Positions 23,712 to 33,078 of a DNA stretch of 64,000 bases are shown piece after piece. A program made the translations under genes and the position numbers. The stretch lies in NCBI GenBank assembly GCA_964347325.1, contig CAYFYA010000009.1, positions 30,952 through 94,951 on the forward strand, in the 5' to 3' direction. The stretch is from JAJISG01 sp964347325. Lineage in GTDB: Archaea; Thermoplasmatota; Thermoplasmata; RBG-16-68-12; JAJISG01. How positions within the stretch are numbered: position 1 is the stretch's first letter; each line of letters starts with the position of its first letter. The notes under the pieces are model-generated. The model ran no database searches and was not told the DNA's origin. It saw nothing but the letters and a program-made list of their open reading frames with translations.

Positions 23712-26423
23712 TTAGTCCCAACCGCCGTCGACGCTCGTCTCGATCTCGCCATCGTCGATTGCTGGAGCGCCTCGCAGCCTGTCAAGGACTTTGAGTACCG
23801 CGTTGCGGAAGCGTTCCCAAGCCGCACGGATGCTCCCCTTCATTGTGTCCGACTCCCTCGCGAGCGGTTGATCATCGGGACCGTCAGAACCCAAGCCCCA
23901 AAGTGTTGGGAGCAGGTCCCGGACTCCTCGAACTTCATCCATGTCCCCTGACCAGACCTCCAACACCTGACCAAACTCATCATCTATGCGCCTAGACAGC
24001 CTCGAGAGCCGAGCTGACAGGGTCCCGTCGTCTTCACCTCGATACACGAGGGCCACGTGATGGTTCATACCCCGCTCGATCAGGACTTTAGAGTCTCCGA
24101 ATGTGAGACTCCTGACCGGTGTGTCCTCCCGACTCGAGAAGGCTTCGCGAATGAAGTCTTGAACGGCCTTAAACATCGCCACTAGTATGTCCCGGTCCTT
24201 ATCGGGTGTCAAGGTCTTCGACCGGTGTGCCAGGAGAATACCGTCGCTGTGAATGACGAAGACCTCTTCGATACTGAATCTCTTTGCACGCATCCACCTC
24301 CACGCCACGAAGAGGCCGCCGGCGAGCAGCAGGGGCGCGATGAGTGCCCACACCACCAGGTCCAATGTGCTTGGACCAACCGGAATCGGTTCGATGAACA
24401 CCGTGTTGCTGCTGACAGTTTCGGGTTGGCTACCCTTTCCATCGGAGTAGACCAGTTTGACCTGGATAGAGGTCGGGCCTACATCCGCCAGAAGCCGCAA
24501 GCGGATCCCAAGATCGACACCACTCTCAGGGCCGAGACTCGTGACCCTCCAGGATATAAGATCGTCGTGGACCGTCGCTGCATACAGGGAGTTGTCTGTG
24601 CCCAGGTACTCGAAGCCTGACGGCATTGTTAGGTTGAGCCAACCCGTCGCCGCGGCTTTTCCCACGTTGCTAAGGGTGACGTTTAGGACGAGGATCCTCC
24701 CAACCTCCAACTTTGTGGCTGAGGTCTCAATCTCTAGGACAGGGTTTGGGGCGTCCAGTGTGACCGGAGCCTGTAGGATTACAGTGGGCTGGGCGTTGCC
24801 GTTGCCGTCCGTTGCCTCCCAAGTGACCAGGATCCCCATGTCCTGTCCATCCGACATCCCCCCAAGGGTCTGTAACCTCACCGCGAGAAAATGGGGGCCG
24901 ACGCCGACGTCTGCGAGCATCACGTCGATCCCGTCCGATGACTGAGTGTAGGGTAGGCTAGGTGTGAGCTCAAGGACCTCGTAGTTTCCTCCCAGGCTCC
25001 AGTTCATCCAAGCTTCAGGCGCTGGGACGGATCCGGTGTTGTTGTAGTACACGGTCGCCACTACCTCGTCTCCCCGTTCGACGGTGTCAACATCGGCTTG
25101 CAGGAAGGGCGCAAAGGAAGGGGCCACTACTGTCGACTCGGCTGAAGTTTGCACTGGTGGGAAGTCGGTTCCCGATGAGTCCGTGTATGATGCTTGGACA
25201 TCACATGCCACCACTGTCCCATCTGGCGCGTCCTTATCGACCTCGAGCATCCAACTGATGGTGGTCGAGGAGGCAGGACCTATTGTCGGGAACGACCAGG
25301 TGAGAGTGTGGGCGATGTCATCGTATGAGCCTGTCGGTGTTGAAGATAGATACGAGACATCGGAGTCCAGCTGGGCGTTAACAAGCACTCCTAATGCACT
25401 ACCGTTGCCGAGGTTTTCGATGGTTAGATCCATCTGTATGATGTCCCCGGGATCGGGCAGGAGGGTACTGGGGGAGAGGGTGGCATCGAGATACCCGCTG
25501 AAGATGGTAAGGGAGACCTGCTCACTCTGAGTCGGCGGCCGATAGTCGACGTGGTCCACGGATTCAAAGGAGAAGTTTACGACCGCCAGCGTCCCGTCGG
25601 GAACCCCGCCCTTCACTTCGAAGGTAAGGTTGAAGGAATAGAGCCCCGGAGTCACGTTGGTGAACTCGTAATTCTGGCAACAGCTTCTCACGCCGCCGAT
25701 GCTGCCTGCGTCATCGCCGACATAGGTAAGCTCATCAGGAAGGGTTACGTTGACCCACAGGTAATCGGCATCACCAGGCCCTGAGTTGTTGAACTCTATT
25801 CGGAGCTCTTCGACGTCACCCGGCTCCAGAGCTGAAACCGACGGGACGACGTCATAGCTCATGTTTGGTCGGTAGAAGCCGTACACCTGGAATGTGTAGT
25901 CCTTGTCCCTAGGAAACCACGTCGAACCATCCGAAGAATTCACGCCCGTCCCGTTGGGATACGCTGAGTCTCCGGGCGAGTGGTACCAATCATAGCCCTG
26001 TTGGGTGTTGCTTCTTGCTACCACCCAGTAAGTGGTGTTGTCCCTTAGGTCCACCCAGTCATCGAAGGAAACGTTTACCCAACTCTGCGAAGAGAGGCCG
26101 TCCCCAATACCGGAGGTTATGTCAATGGGCGTGGGAGATGGCGTGGGAGATGCCGGATCATCGTCCCGGAGAGACGCTATCACCCGGGAGGCTCCACTGT
26201 TGGCCTCCGCGAGGATGGCGACGCGAGTTATTGTGAATGCCTCCTCGGCGACGAAGGATTGAGCTATCCAGCTCTTGTCACTCAACTCGTCAGTACCCCC
26301 ATTGTCGTCTGCGTTCTCGATTTGCATGTGGTAGGGATCAGCCGCCGCACGAGGGATGAGACCCGGAGCTGCCAGCATAATCACTAGGCACAGGCCGATG
26401 GCTATCAGAGGTCCACCGCGCAC
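23712..26423 (-). CDS. Large surface protein with Ig-like repeats, one TM helix and a cytoplasmic roadblock/longin-like domain
   Basis: GTG start and a signal peptide (about residues 1-28). The N-terminal outer domain (about 30-175) looks like a carbohydrate-binding beta-sandwich. Several DUF11/CARDB-like repeats follow (about 175-680), with recurring patterns such as NLGNGSALGVLVNAQLDSDV and NVGKAAATGWLNLTMPSGFE. A transmembrane helix (about 688-710) leads to a ~190-residue cytosolic part. This begins EEVFVIHSDGILLAHRS, continues with LVAMFKAVQDFIREAF and VLEVWSGDMDEV, and alternates strands and helices like roadblock/longin GTPase-partner domains. A C-terminal amphipathic tail ends it. The neighbour across the divergent promoter is a small GTPase. 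Receptor function is inference. Confidence 0.8.
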   Translation of the reverse strand: MRGGPLIAIGLCLVIMLAAPGLIPRAAADPYHMQIENADDNGGTDELSDKSWIAQSFVAEEAFTITRVAILAEANSGASRVIASLRDDDPASPTPSPTPIDITSGIGDGLSSQSWVNVSFDDWVDLRDNTTYWVVARSNTQQGYDWYHSPGDSAYPNGTGVNSSDGSTWFPRDKDYTFQVYGFYRPNMSYDVVPSVSALEPGDVEELRIEFNNSGPGDADYLWVNVTLPDELTYVGDDAGSIGGVRSCCQNYEFTNVTPGLYSFNLTFEVKGGVPDGTLAVVNFSFESVDHVDYRPPTQSEQVSLTIFSGYLDATLSPSTLLPDPGDIIQMDLTIENLGNGSALGVLVNAQLDSDVSYLSSTPTGSYDDIAHTLTWSFPTIGPASSTTISWMLEVDKDAPDGTVVACDVQASYTDSSGTDFPPVQTSAESTVVAPSFAPFLQADVDTVERGDEVVATVYYNNTGSVPAPEAWMNWSLGGNYEVLELTPSLPYTQSSDGIDVMLADVGVGPHFLAVRLQTLGGMSDGQDMGILVTWEATDGNGNAQPTVILQAPVTLDAPNPVLEIETSATKLEVGRILVLNVTLSNVGKAAATGWLNLTMPSGFEYLGTDNSLYAATVHDDLISWRVTSLGPESGVDLGIRLRLLADVGPTSIQVKLVYSDGKGSQPETVSSNTVFIEPIPVGPSTLDLVVWALIAPLLLAGGLFVAWRWMRAKRFSIEEVFVIHSDGILLAHRSKTLTPDKDRDILVAMFKAVQDFIREAFSSREDTPVRSLTFGDSKVLIERGMNHHVALVYRGEDDGTLSARLSRLSRRIDDEFGQVLEVWSGDMDEVRGVRDLLPTLWGLGSDGPDDQPLARESDTMKGSIRAAWERFRNAVLKVLDRLRGAPAIDDGEIETSVDGGWD

Positions 26424-26445
26424 AATCCTATTCCCGGGACTGTTG

Positions 26446-26457
26446 CCAAATACCTTT
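26446..26457 (-). promoter_or_regulatory. TATA-like element for the surface protein gene
   Basis: The minus strand reads AAAGGTATTTGG about 27 bp before the GTG start at 26423. Confidence 0.45.
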
Positions 26458-26547
26458 CTTCATCGTTATCATGAAGGGGGGAGGTGTAGAGTGTGGCTCA
26501 CCCCCCCCGGAGCCGTTGAACGCGCCCTCGATAACCATCTCGTTAGG

Positions 26548-26554
26548 TTTATAG
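26548..26554 (+). promoter_or_regulatory. TATA box upstream of the small gene/GTPase pair
   Basis: TTTATAG is centred about 31 bp before the ATG at 26582 and probably starts a transcript covering both the 78-aa gene and the GTPase. Confidence 0.55.
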
Positions 26555-26581
26555 TGAGGTATTCGGACGTCCAGACGTCCC

Positions 26582-26818
26582 ATGGGACCTTCATCGAGCC
26601 TGTTTGACCTCCAGATCCACTCTGCAGAGGAAGCCGAACGATGGATTCTCGTCCTAGTCCAGGCCCTGCGACAGAAGCGGAAGGAGTGGAGGCTCACGAT
26701 CGCGCATCTGAACGGGGAGGTCCTGTGCTTTGAGTGTGAGCCCGCGCTAACGAACGATGAGGTCTCGGAGGCCCTGCTCACGCGGCTCGTCCCGGAGCAG
26801 AAGCCGGAGGTACCCTGA
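26582..26818 (+). CDS. Small protein of unknown function upstream of the GTPase
   Basis: The 78-aa protein begins at an ATG with a well-placed TATA box. It shows an amphipathic helix (SAEEAERWILVLVQALRQKR), a short strand pair (WRLTIAHLNGEVLCFECEP) and a final helix. I do not recognise a family. It lies between the divergent surface protein and the Ras-like GTPase, so it may be a regulator of the same pathway. This is inference from position. Confidence 0.6.
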   Translation: MGPSSSLFDLQIHSAEEAERWILVLVQALRQKRKEWRLTIAHLNGEVLCFECEPALTNDEVSEALLTRLVPEQKPEVP

Positions 26819-26924
26819 GCAATGTCTCCGATTCGATAATCAACGGGAAAACTACAATAATGGCACCTGGAAACCAGATCTCGGGATGGTGGCGTCGACG
26901 CTAGCGACACTGGAAGAGCCTCGA

Positions 26925-27467
26925 ATGAAGCTCAAGATATGCATGGTTGGCGAGGCCGCCGTTGGAAAGACATCTCTCATCCGTCGCTACGTCCACGATC
27001 ACTTCAATAGTGACTACGTGGCGACTCTGGGTACTAAGGTTACGAAAAGGGAACTCGAGGTTGAGGTTCCCGGAACCGATCGCACAGAACGTGTCGCCTT
27101 GATGATCTGGGACATTATGGGCCAGAAGAAGGTCCTGGATCTGATGCGTGAGGGGTACTTCCACGGTGCGCAGGGGTTGCTGATGGTTAGCGATCTGAAT
27201 CGTCCGAAGACTCTGGAGGAGCTCGAGGGCTGGCGCACCATGATGGTAGATACAACGGGTGAGATTCCGTCCTACCTCTTGGCCAACAAGGTGGATCTGG
27301 TGGAGAAGGAGCCCACGACGGACGACCTCGACGCAGCGAAGAAGCGGTGGGGCTGCTCCTACGTGCTGACCAGTGCCAAAACGGGGGAAGGAGTGGAGCA
27401 AGCTTTCTATGATCTTGCTGTCTTGATTCTCAGGAAGCTCCGAGAGCGGAAAGCCAAAAGGGCCTAG
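26925..27467 (+). CDS. Ras/Rab-like small GTPase
   Basis: All G boxes are present: G1 GEAAVGKTS (residues 9-17), G2 around TLGTKVTKRE, G3 WDIMGQ, G4 NKVD and G5 TSAKTGEG. The 180-aa length and the order of motifs are those of the Ras superfamily. There is no C-terminal prenylation box; the tail is basic (LRERKAKRA). An alternative ATG at 26886 would add 13 residues. The glutamine after DIMG matches the catalytic Gln61 of Ras. It lies divergent to a membrane protein with a roadblock/longin-like cytosolic domain, a fold known to bind such GTPases. Confidence 0.9.
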   Translation: MKLKICMVGEAAVGKTSLIRRYVHDHFNSDYVATLGTKVTKRELEVEVPGTDRTERVALMIWDIMGQKKVLDLMREGYFHGAQGLLMVSDLNRPKTLEELEGWRTMMVDTTGEIPSYLLANKVDLVEKEPTTDDLDAAKKRWGCSYVLTSAKTGEGVEQAFYDLAVLILRKLRERKAKRA

Positions 27468-27544
27468 GCTCCGTGGAGGCCTGCCCCGCTCGCCTGGAGG
27501 CGTTTCCAAAGGTTTATCTTGACACAGGGCCTGGCACCGCACCG

Positions 27545-28201
27545 ATGCCCAACGGCGACATCCTCTTCCCGGTGATGTTCGCTGGCATGCTGATCGCCGG
27601 CACCCTTATCATCCTTCTCTCGCCTCTCATCTTCAAACTCACCGTAGACATCAAAACCTGGAAGCTCTACGCCCTGATCGCTCTCGTCATAGGGGTGATG
27701 GGAGTCTCTCTCTACGTTGTCTTCCTGGCTCTCTCCAACTTCCTCTACTTCCTGCCCTTTGTGGTGTTAGTATTGGCCCTCAGGGGAGTCGCCCCCACCT
27801 TCCTGTATCGAGGCCTAAGAGAACGCTTCGAGTTGCGCAAGTTCTGGCCCATCATAAAGGTCCTGATGGCCGTAGGCTTCCTCGCCTACGCCGGTTACCT
27901 GACCTACACGATCCTTTTGCTGGCCTTCGAGCAGCTCCTCGGCACCTCCAGCCCGAACGTTGACATCTCGGAACTCCTCATCATGGCCGTGGGGGGTGCC
28001 TTCGTTATCATCCGACTCCTGGCGCGTATTCTACCTGAGTCCATCAAAGAGAGGCCCACCGTGTGGATCACAGCCATTCTGCTTTCGGTCGCCTTTGCTG
28101 TCATCGCACCCTTCGCCTTCCCCGAATACGACCTGTACTACAGACTGGCTGGTCTCGGCGGCTGGGTCCTTGGATTCGTCGTGATCTGGAGATTCTCCTG
28201 A
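27545..28201 (+). CDS. Integral membrane protein, paralogue A of a tandem pair
   Basis: The ATG at 27545 is chosen because a TATA element (GGTTTATCTT, 27511-27520) lies 30 bp upstream. The 218-aa protein has about seven hydrophobic helices and short basic loops. The final part, AILLSVAFAVIAPFAFPEYD then a Gly-rich helix, is closely matched by the next gene. No family is recognised. It follows the GTPase but has its own promoter. Confidence 0.75.
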   Translation: MPNGDILFPVMFAGMLIAGTLIILLSPLIFKLTVDIKTWKLYALIALVIGVMGVSLYVVFLALSNFLYFLPFVVLVLALRGVAPTFLYRGLRERFELRKFWPIIKVLMAVGFLAYAGYLTYTILLLAFEQLLGTSSPNVDISELLIMAVGGAFVIIRLLARILPESIKERPTVWITAILLSVAFAVIAPFAFPEYDLYYRLAGLGGWVLGFVVIWRFS

Positions 28202-28260
28202 AGTGTGACGCTCTCCCCCGTGATATTCAGCCCGAATACTGAGAGACAAACCCTTTTCAG

Positions 28261-28938
28261 ATGTCTCCAGCCATCTTCGACCTCGACAGAGGACTGGAGA
28301 TGGCGGCGGAGAACCTCGTCTCCATATTCGCTATACTGCTAGTGCTAGGCTCAGTCCTCTTCCTCTTCGGCCCCTTGTTCTTTCGCCTGCTGAAGCGGGG
28401 AATGTGGGCCATGAGTGTCATTGCAGTCATCCCAGCCTTCGTCGTGGCCTCCATGGGACTCTCCTTCGTGGAGCTCAGCTTCAGTAATCCAGCGATTCTC
28501 GCGCCCATAGTGGCCTTCGTATTCGTTGCCAGAGTCGTTTCTCCCACCCTCGCCCTCCACAACGTGAGAGAGAAGCTGGCATCCAGAGGTCTCTGGGGGA
28601 GCACAAGGGCCTTCGCCTTCTTGGGATTCCTGGGTTTTGGCCTATACGTTGGATACCAGACCTTCGTATCACCGGAGGGGGCGGCCGCCGATCCGGTGCT
28701 TGCCACCGAGAGGATTGTGATGGCTGTCGGGACCTCGTTCATTTTCCTCAGACTGTACTACAAGGCCATGCCCCGGGAGTCCAGCAGTCTCATGATGGTG
28801 TGGCTTGCTGCCATCTTCTTCTCCCTGGCCTTCTCGGTCGTGGCCCCTTACGCCTTCCCCGACTACCACGTCCTCTACTCCATCTCAGGGGTCATGGGGT
28901 GGCTCATAGGTGCGGCGGTGATCGCCAAGTCGCCCTAG
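28261..28938 (+). CDS. Integral membrane protein, paralogue B of a tandem pair
   Basis: The 225-aa, about seven-helix protein is similar in layout and sequence to the one at 27545-28201, for example IFFSLAFSVVAPYAFPDYH near the C-terminus and SPTLALHNVREKL versus APTFLYRGLRERF in the middle loop. The two arose by duplication and have diverged. The function is unknown. No haem, metal or transporter motif is evident. Confidence 0.75.
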   Translation: MSPAIFDLDRGLEMAAENLVSIFAILLVLGSVLFLFGPLFFRLLKRGMWAMSVIAVIPAFVVASMGLSFVELSFSNPAILAPIVAFVFVARVVSPTLALHNVREKLASRGLWGSTRAFAFLGFLGFGLYVGYQTFVSPEGAAADPVLATERIVMAVGTSFIFLRLYYKAMPRESSSLMMVWLAAIFFSLAFSVVAPYAFPDYHVLYSISGVMGWLIGAAVIAKSP

Positions 28939-29014
28939 GCCCTCGCTCGAAGGCCGTTCAGCGACGAAAGACCCTTATCTTGCGCACGACTAGCCTGGTA
29001 TCGAGGGCGGACGG

Positions 29015-30463
29015 GTGGATAGGGAAGCGCTGATAGCCGAGTTGGTGAAGATTCTCGGCCGCGAGAAGGTCATCAGCGACTACGAGGAGCTTCTTGTCTA
29101 CGAGTGTGACGGCCTGACCATAAACAAGTCCCTTCCAGAGGTCGTGGTCCTCCCTGAGACTACGGCTGAAGTCCAGGCTGTGGTCCGCCTGGCCAGCCGG
29201 ATAGGTGTACCCTTCGTGGCGAGGGGCGCGGGAACCGGCCTTAGCGGTGGTGCCCTGGCTCTGGAGGGAGGAATCCTAATCTCTCTCGTGCGAATGGACC
29301 GCGTCCTGGAGGTGGACCAGGCAAACATGCGGGCGGTGGTCCAAGCGGGGGTCGTGAATCAGGATCTCAACGACGAGGTCCTACCCATGGGCCTCCATTT
29401 CGCCCCAGATCCTTCCAGTCAGCAGTCGTGTACAGTCGGAGGAAACGTTGCGGAAAACGCAGGGGGCCCTCACACCCTCAAGTACGGGGTAACCACCAAC
29501 CATGTCCTGGGTCTGGAGGTGGTCCTCCCAGACGGGAACGTGGTGAACATCGGCGGCATGGCGGAGGCGTCGCCAGGATACGACCTCGTCAGCCTAATGG
29601 TCGGCTCTGAGGGAACCCTGGGAATAGTCACGAAGATCACCGCAAGGCTCACGAAGTTGCCTGAGGCCGTGGAGACCCTTATGGCCGTTTTCGACTCCCC
29701 TGGGAACGCCAGTACCGCAGTCTCCGCAATCATCTCCAGGGGCATCGTTCCCGCAACCGTCGAGCTGATGGATCGTGTCACCCTGGGGGCTGTGGAGGAC
29801 TACATCCACGCTGGCTATCCCAAGAACGCTGAGGCGGTCCTTCTCATTGAGGTAGACGGCTTCCGCGAGGAGGTCGAGGAGGACATCAAGGCAGTCGCAA
29901 AGGTGTGCATGGAGAACGGCGCCCGCGAGGTTAGGAGGGCCCAGAACGAGGAGGAGAGGACATTGCTGTGGCAGGGACGCAAGAGGGCCTTCGGAGCCTT
30001 CGGACGCATTAGCCACAGCTACTACACCCTGGACGGCGTCATACCCAGGAGCAAGCTCCCAGAGGTGCTTCCCAAGATCTACGAGATAGGTGCGAAACAT
30101 GGAATCACGGTTGCCAACGTCTTTCACGCGGGGGATGGTAACCTGCACCCCATCATACTCTTCGACGAGCGTAGGGGAGAGGAACTCCAAAAGGCCCTAG
30201 CGATGTCGAGGGAGATTCTGGAAGTCTGCGTGGAGGCTGGTGGGACCCTCAGCGGCGAACACGGGATCGGGGTGGAGAAGCTGGATGTCATGGGTCTCGT
30301 CTGCTCGTCTTCTGACCTCGAGGTGATGCAGAAGGTGAAGGAGACCTTCGACCCTAAGGGCCTCTGCAATCCCGGAAAGCTACTCCCCCGTGGTGAGGGG
30401 GTGGAGATGCCCCTCCTCAGAATCCCAGCCAGCCTGGATGAGGTGTCGAGACGACCGGCATGA
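29015..30463 (+). CDS. glcD: FAD-linked 2-hydroxyacid (glycolate) oxidase subunit
   Basis: GTG start. The PCMH FAD domain shows PFVARGAGTGLSGGALALEG (pyrophosphate loop) and PSSQQSCTVGGNVAENAGGP, followed by GYDLVSLMVGSEGTLGIVTK. The C-terminal catalytic motifs NVFHAGDGNLHP and SGEHGIGVEK are diagnostic of GlcD and D-lactate dehydrogenase. The 482-aa length is normal. A TATA-like CTTATCTTG lies about 35-40 bp upstream. It overlaps glcE by 4 nt. The complex oxidises glycolate or D-lactate and passes electrons through GlcF to quinone. Confidence 0.92.
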   Translation: MDREALIAELVKILGREKVISDYEELLVYECDGLTINKSLPEVVVLPETTAEVQAVVRLASRIGVPFVARGAGTGLSGGALALEGGILISLVRMDRVLEVDQANMRAVVQAGVVNQDLNDEVLPMGLHFAPDPSSQQSCTVGGNVAENAGGPHTLKYGVTTNHVLGLEVVLPDGNVVNIGGMAEASPGYDLVSLMVGSEGTLGIVTKITARLTKLPEAVETLMAVFDSPGNASTAVSAIISRGIVPATVELMDRVTLGAVEDYIHAGYPKNAEAVLLIEVDGFREEVEEDIKAVAKVCMENGAREVRRAQNEEERTLLWQGRKRAFGAFGRISHSYYTLDGVIPRSKLPEVLPKIYEIGAKHGITVANVFHAGDGNLHPIILFDERRGEELQKALAMSREILEVCVEAGGTLSGEHGIGVEKLDVMGLVCSSSDLEVMQKVKETFDPKGLCNPGKLLPRGEGVEMPLLRIPASLDEVSRRPA

Positions 30464-31767
30464 AGCAAAGGCCGGACTGGGCCACCACTCTGGCTTCATC
30501 CTTGGAGAACCCCGGCATCCTGGTCGAACCGCAGGTAATGGTAGACGGAATCGAACCTGCGGCAATGGCCATTCCCGAGACCGTCGACGAGGTGTCCCTC
30601 ATACTGGCTCACGCACAAGAGCATGGGCTATCCGTGGTCCCAATGGGTGGGGGAACAGCCCTTCACCTGGGCAATCGGCCCAGAGGAGTGGACCTGCTCC
30701 TATCGCTTCGAGGGCTGCGCGATGGGTTCGATCACTCCGCATCAGACCTCGTCGCGACCCTCCCGGCTGGCATTACCGTCGGGGAGGCCAACGCCCGGCT
30801 GGAGAGCAACGGACAGTACCTGCCCCTAGATCCCCCAATGGTCGACGATGCAACTGTGGGTGGTGCTCTCGCAGCAAACTCCATAGGTCCCAGGGTCCAG
30901 TGTAATGGAATGCCCCGGGGGTGGGTCCTGGGCATGACGGTCGTCCATTCCGATGGCTCGGTCACCAAACCAGGAGGCAAGGTCGTCAAGAATGTGACGG
31001 GCTACGATCTCGGCAGGGTATATGTCGGGTCTCTGGGAACGCTCGGGATAATCGTCGACGCAACCCTGAAGATCCAGCCCCTGCCACAAACCGTCACCAC
31101 GCTCGGCTTTGCGTTGCCCAATATGGACGGGGTGATGAGAACAGCGGAGGGGATCCTGGAGGCGGGCCTGAATCCTCTTGCGATTTCGGCCCTCAACATG
31201 CAGGCTGTCGCTGGCCTCGGTCTGGAGCTCACGCCATCGTGTCTCCTTGTTGAATTTGGCGGTGGTGAGGCGGCCGTGAGCCGCAGGGTGAGTGAGGCAA
31301 GAAAGATCGCAGGGAAGAGAGGAGCTGATCGAGGGGTCTCACTGAGGGGCAAGAGGGGGAGAGACGCGTGGAGGCGAGTGGCAGATCTCCCAGGTGAGTG
31401 GGACATCGTCTTCAGGGCCTCACTGCCCCCCGCCTCGGTGGGTCCCTACGTCGACGCCCTGGCGGAGGCTCTCGCCCGCGTGGGGGTCGGCGGATCGGTA
31501 CTCGCGTACGTGGGTCGAGGCATGGTCTACGCTGGTACGGAAGCTACGACGACCAGGGAGACCCTCGTGGGCTTATTCGAGGAGCTGGTTGGACTGGGCA
31601 CGTCGATGGGGGGGCACACCATCCTCTGGAAGGCATTGCCAGACCTCAAGGAAGGTCTCGATGTGTGGGGCCCCAAGCCCGACTCCTTCGACATCATGAG
31701 ACGACTCAAGCACGAGTTCGACAGGAGTGGGACCCTGAATCCCGGCAGGTTTGTCGGAGGCCTGTGA
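30460..31767 (+). CDS. glcE: FAD-binding subunit of glycolate oxidase
   Basis: ATGA overlap with glcD. The FAD-binding loop LSVVPMGGGTALHLG and the GYDLGRVYVGSLGTLGIIVD segment are intact. The protein lacks the large catalytic C-terminal motifs of GlcD, as GlcE does. It ends in SGTLNPGRFVGGL, the family's terminal motif. The 435-aa length is longer than bacterial GlcE (about 350), mainly in the C-terminal half. Confidence 0.88.
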   Translation: MKQRPDWATTLASSLENPGILVEPQVMVDGIEPAAMAIPETVDEVSLILAHAQEHGLSVVPMGGGTALHLGNRPRGVDLLLSLRGLRDGFDHSASDLVATLPAGITVGEANARLESNGQYLPLDPPMVDDATVGGALAANSIGPRVQCNGMPRGWVLGMTVVHSDGSVTKPGGKVVKNVTGYDLGRVYVGSLGTLGIIVDATLKIQPLPQTVTTLGFALPNMDGVMRTAEGILEAGLNPLAISALNMQAVAGLGLELTPSCLLVEFGGGEAAVSRRVSEARKIAGKRGADRGVSLRGKRGRDAWRRVADLPGEWDIVFRASLPPASVGPYVDALAEALARVGVGGSVLAYVGRGMVYAGTEATTTRETLVGLFEELVGLGTSMGGHTILWKALPDLKEGLDVWGPKPDSFDIMRRLKHEFDRSGTLNPGRFVGGL

Positions 31768-33047
31768 TGACATCCAACTCCCCCACGACATATGAGAAGC
31801 TGATGGAGTGCACCCACTGCGGCCTCTGCCTCCCCTTCTGCCCGACCTACCGCGAGCTGAAGGTGGAGATGGACTCCCCACGGGGTCGCATATACTTGAT
31901 CAGAGCCCTAGAAGACGGGAGAGTCGGTACGACGACTACGCTGGCCAAGCACCTCGACCTCTGCGTCGGTTGTCTCGCGTGTGAGACCGCCTGCCCCTCC
32001 GATGTCGCCTTCGGCCATGTCCTTGAAAGGGGACGGTCCGTGTTGGGGGAGGCGTCAGAATCGTCGAGCATTCTCCTGGATCTTCTGTATCGCTCCATCC
32101 TACCGAAGAAGAACCGCATCGTCGCGTTGGGTCGGCTCCTGAGGGTGTACCAGAGTTCCCGCTGGGGGTTCCAGGGGCTACCGCTTGTACGGAATAGTAG
32201 TGCCTCAAAGACCCTGGGACGCCTCCTAGAAGTCTTAGGAGCCTTCCCGTCGAAACCCAAGCCAGTCTTCGATCAGGTCTACGAATCCAGGGCATCCAAC
32301 GGCAAGAGGGTAGGACTGCTAGTTTGCTGCATGATGAGGGTTCTCCTTACTAATGTCAACGACGCCACAATCCGTGTCTTGAATCGTAGTGGCTTCGACG
32401 TTGAGGTTCCGCCGAGCCAGGAGTGCTGTGGGGCTCTTCATGCCCACGTCGGTCGCCTTGACGAAGCTCGGCGTCTGGCAAAGTTGAACATAGAGGCCTT
32501 CGGTAGATCTGGTGAGCATGCGATTCTGACGAACTCCGCCGGGTGCGGCGCTCACATGAAGCACTACTCTCGCCTATTCGAGGGAGATCCAGAGTGGGAG
32601 GGAAGGGCAAAGCGCTTCAGCCAAAGGGTCCGGGATGTCTCCGAGTTCCTGGCCTCCGACGCCTCCCTCGAGGAACTGGGTAGCCTACCCTATCGAGTGG
32701 CCTATGATGATCCATGTCACCTGCTCCATGGACAGCGTGTGGGGGAGCAACCTAGGAAACTTCTTCAACAGATTCCAGGCCTCGAACTCGTGGACCTTCG
32801 AGAACCGGATTGGTGCTGCGGCAGTGCAGGGACCTATATGATCACCCAGCGGGAGATGGCCCTCAAACTTCTCGAAAGGAAGCTCGAGGACATCAGGGCC
32901 TCCGGGGCAGATGTAGTGGCTTCTGGGAATCCAGGATGCCTGCTCTGGATCGGATGGGGGCTTCAGCGCGAAAATTCACCAGTGAGGTGTCTTCACCCCG
33001 TCGAGCTGCTGGACATGGCACACGGGCCGACCGCAATGTCTCTATAG
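31767..33047 (+). CDS. glcF: Iron-sulfur/CCG subunit of glycolate oxidase
   Basis: Two [4Fe-4S] motifs (CTHCGLCLPFCP and CVGCLACETACP) are followed by two CCG domains (QECCGALHAH and PDWCCGSAGTY, with DPCHLLHG and NPGCLLWI). This is the GlcF layout. Starts are possible at the GTG at 31764 or the ATG at 31767, both overlapping the glcE stop. It would accept electrons from the flavin subunits and deliver them to the quinone pool. Confidence 0.92.
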   Translation: MTSNSPTTYEKLMECTHCGLCLPFCPTYRELKVEMDSPRGRIYLIRALEDGRVGTTTTLAKHLDLCVGCLACETACPSDVAFGHVLERGRSVLGEASESSSILLDLLYRSILPKKNRIVALGRLLRVYQSSRWGFQGLPLVRNSSASKTLGRLLEVLGAFPSKPKPVFDQVYESRASNGKRVGLLVCCMMRVLLTNVNDATIRVLNRSGFDVEVPPSQECCGALHAHVGRLDEARRLAKLNIEAFGRSGEHAILTNSAGCGAHMKHYSRLFEGDPEWEGRAKRFSQRVRDVSEFLASDASLEELGSLPYRVAYDDPCHLLHGQRVGEQPRKLLQQIPGLELVDLREPDWCCGSAGTYMITQREMALKLLERKLEDIRASGADVVASGNPGCLLWIGWGLQRENSPVRCLHPVELLDMAHGPTAMSL

Positions 33048-33078
33048 TAGGGGGAGTTCGGAGAATCGGAGGCCTGGA

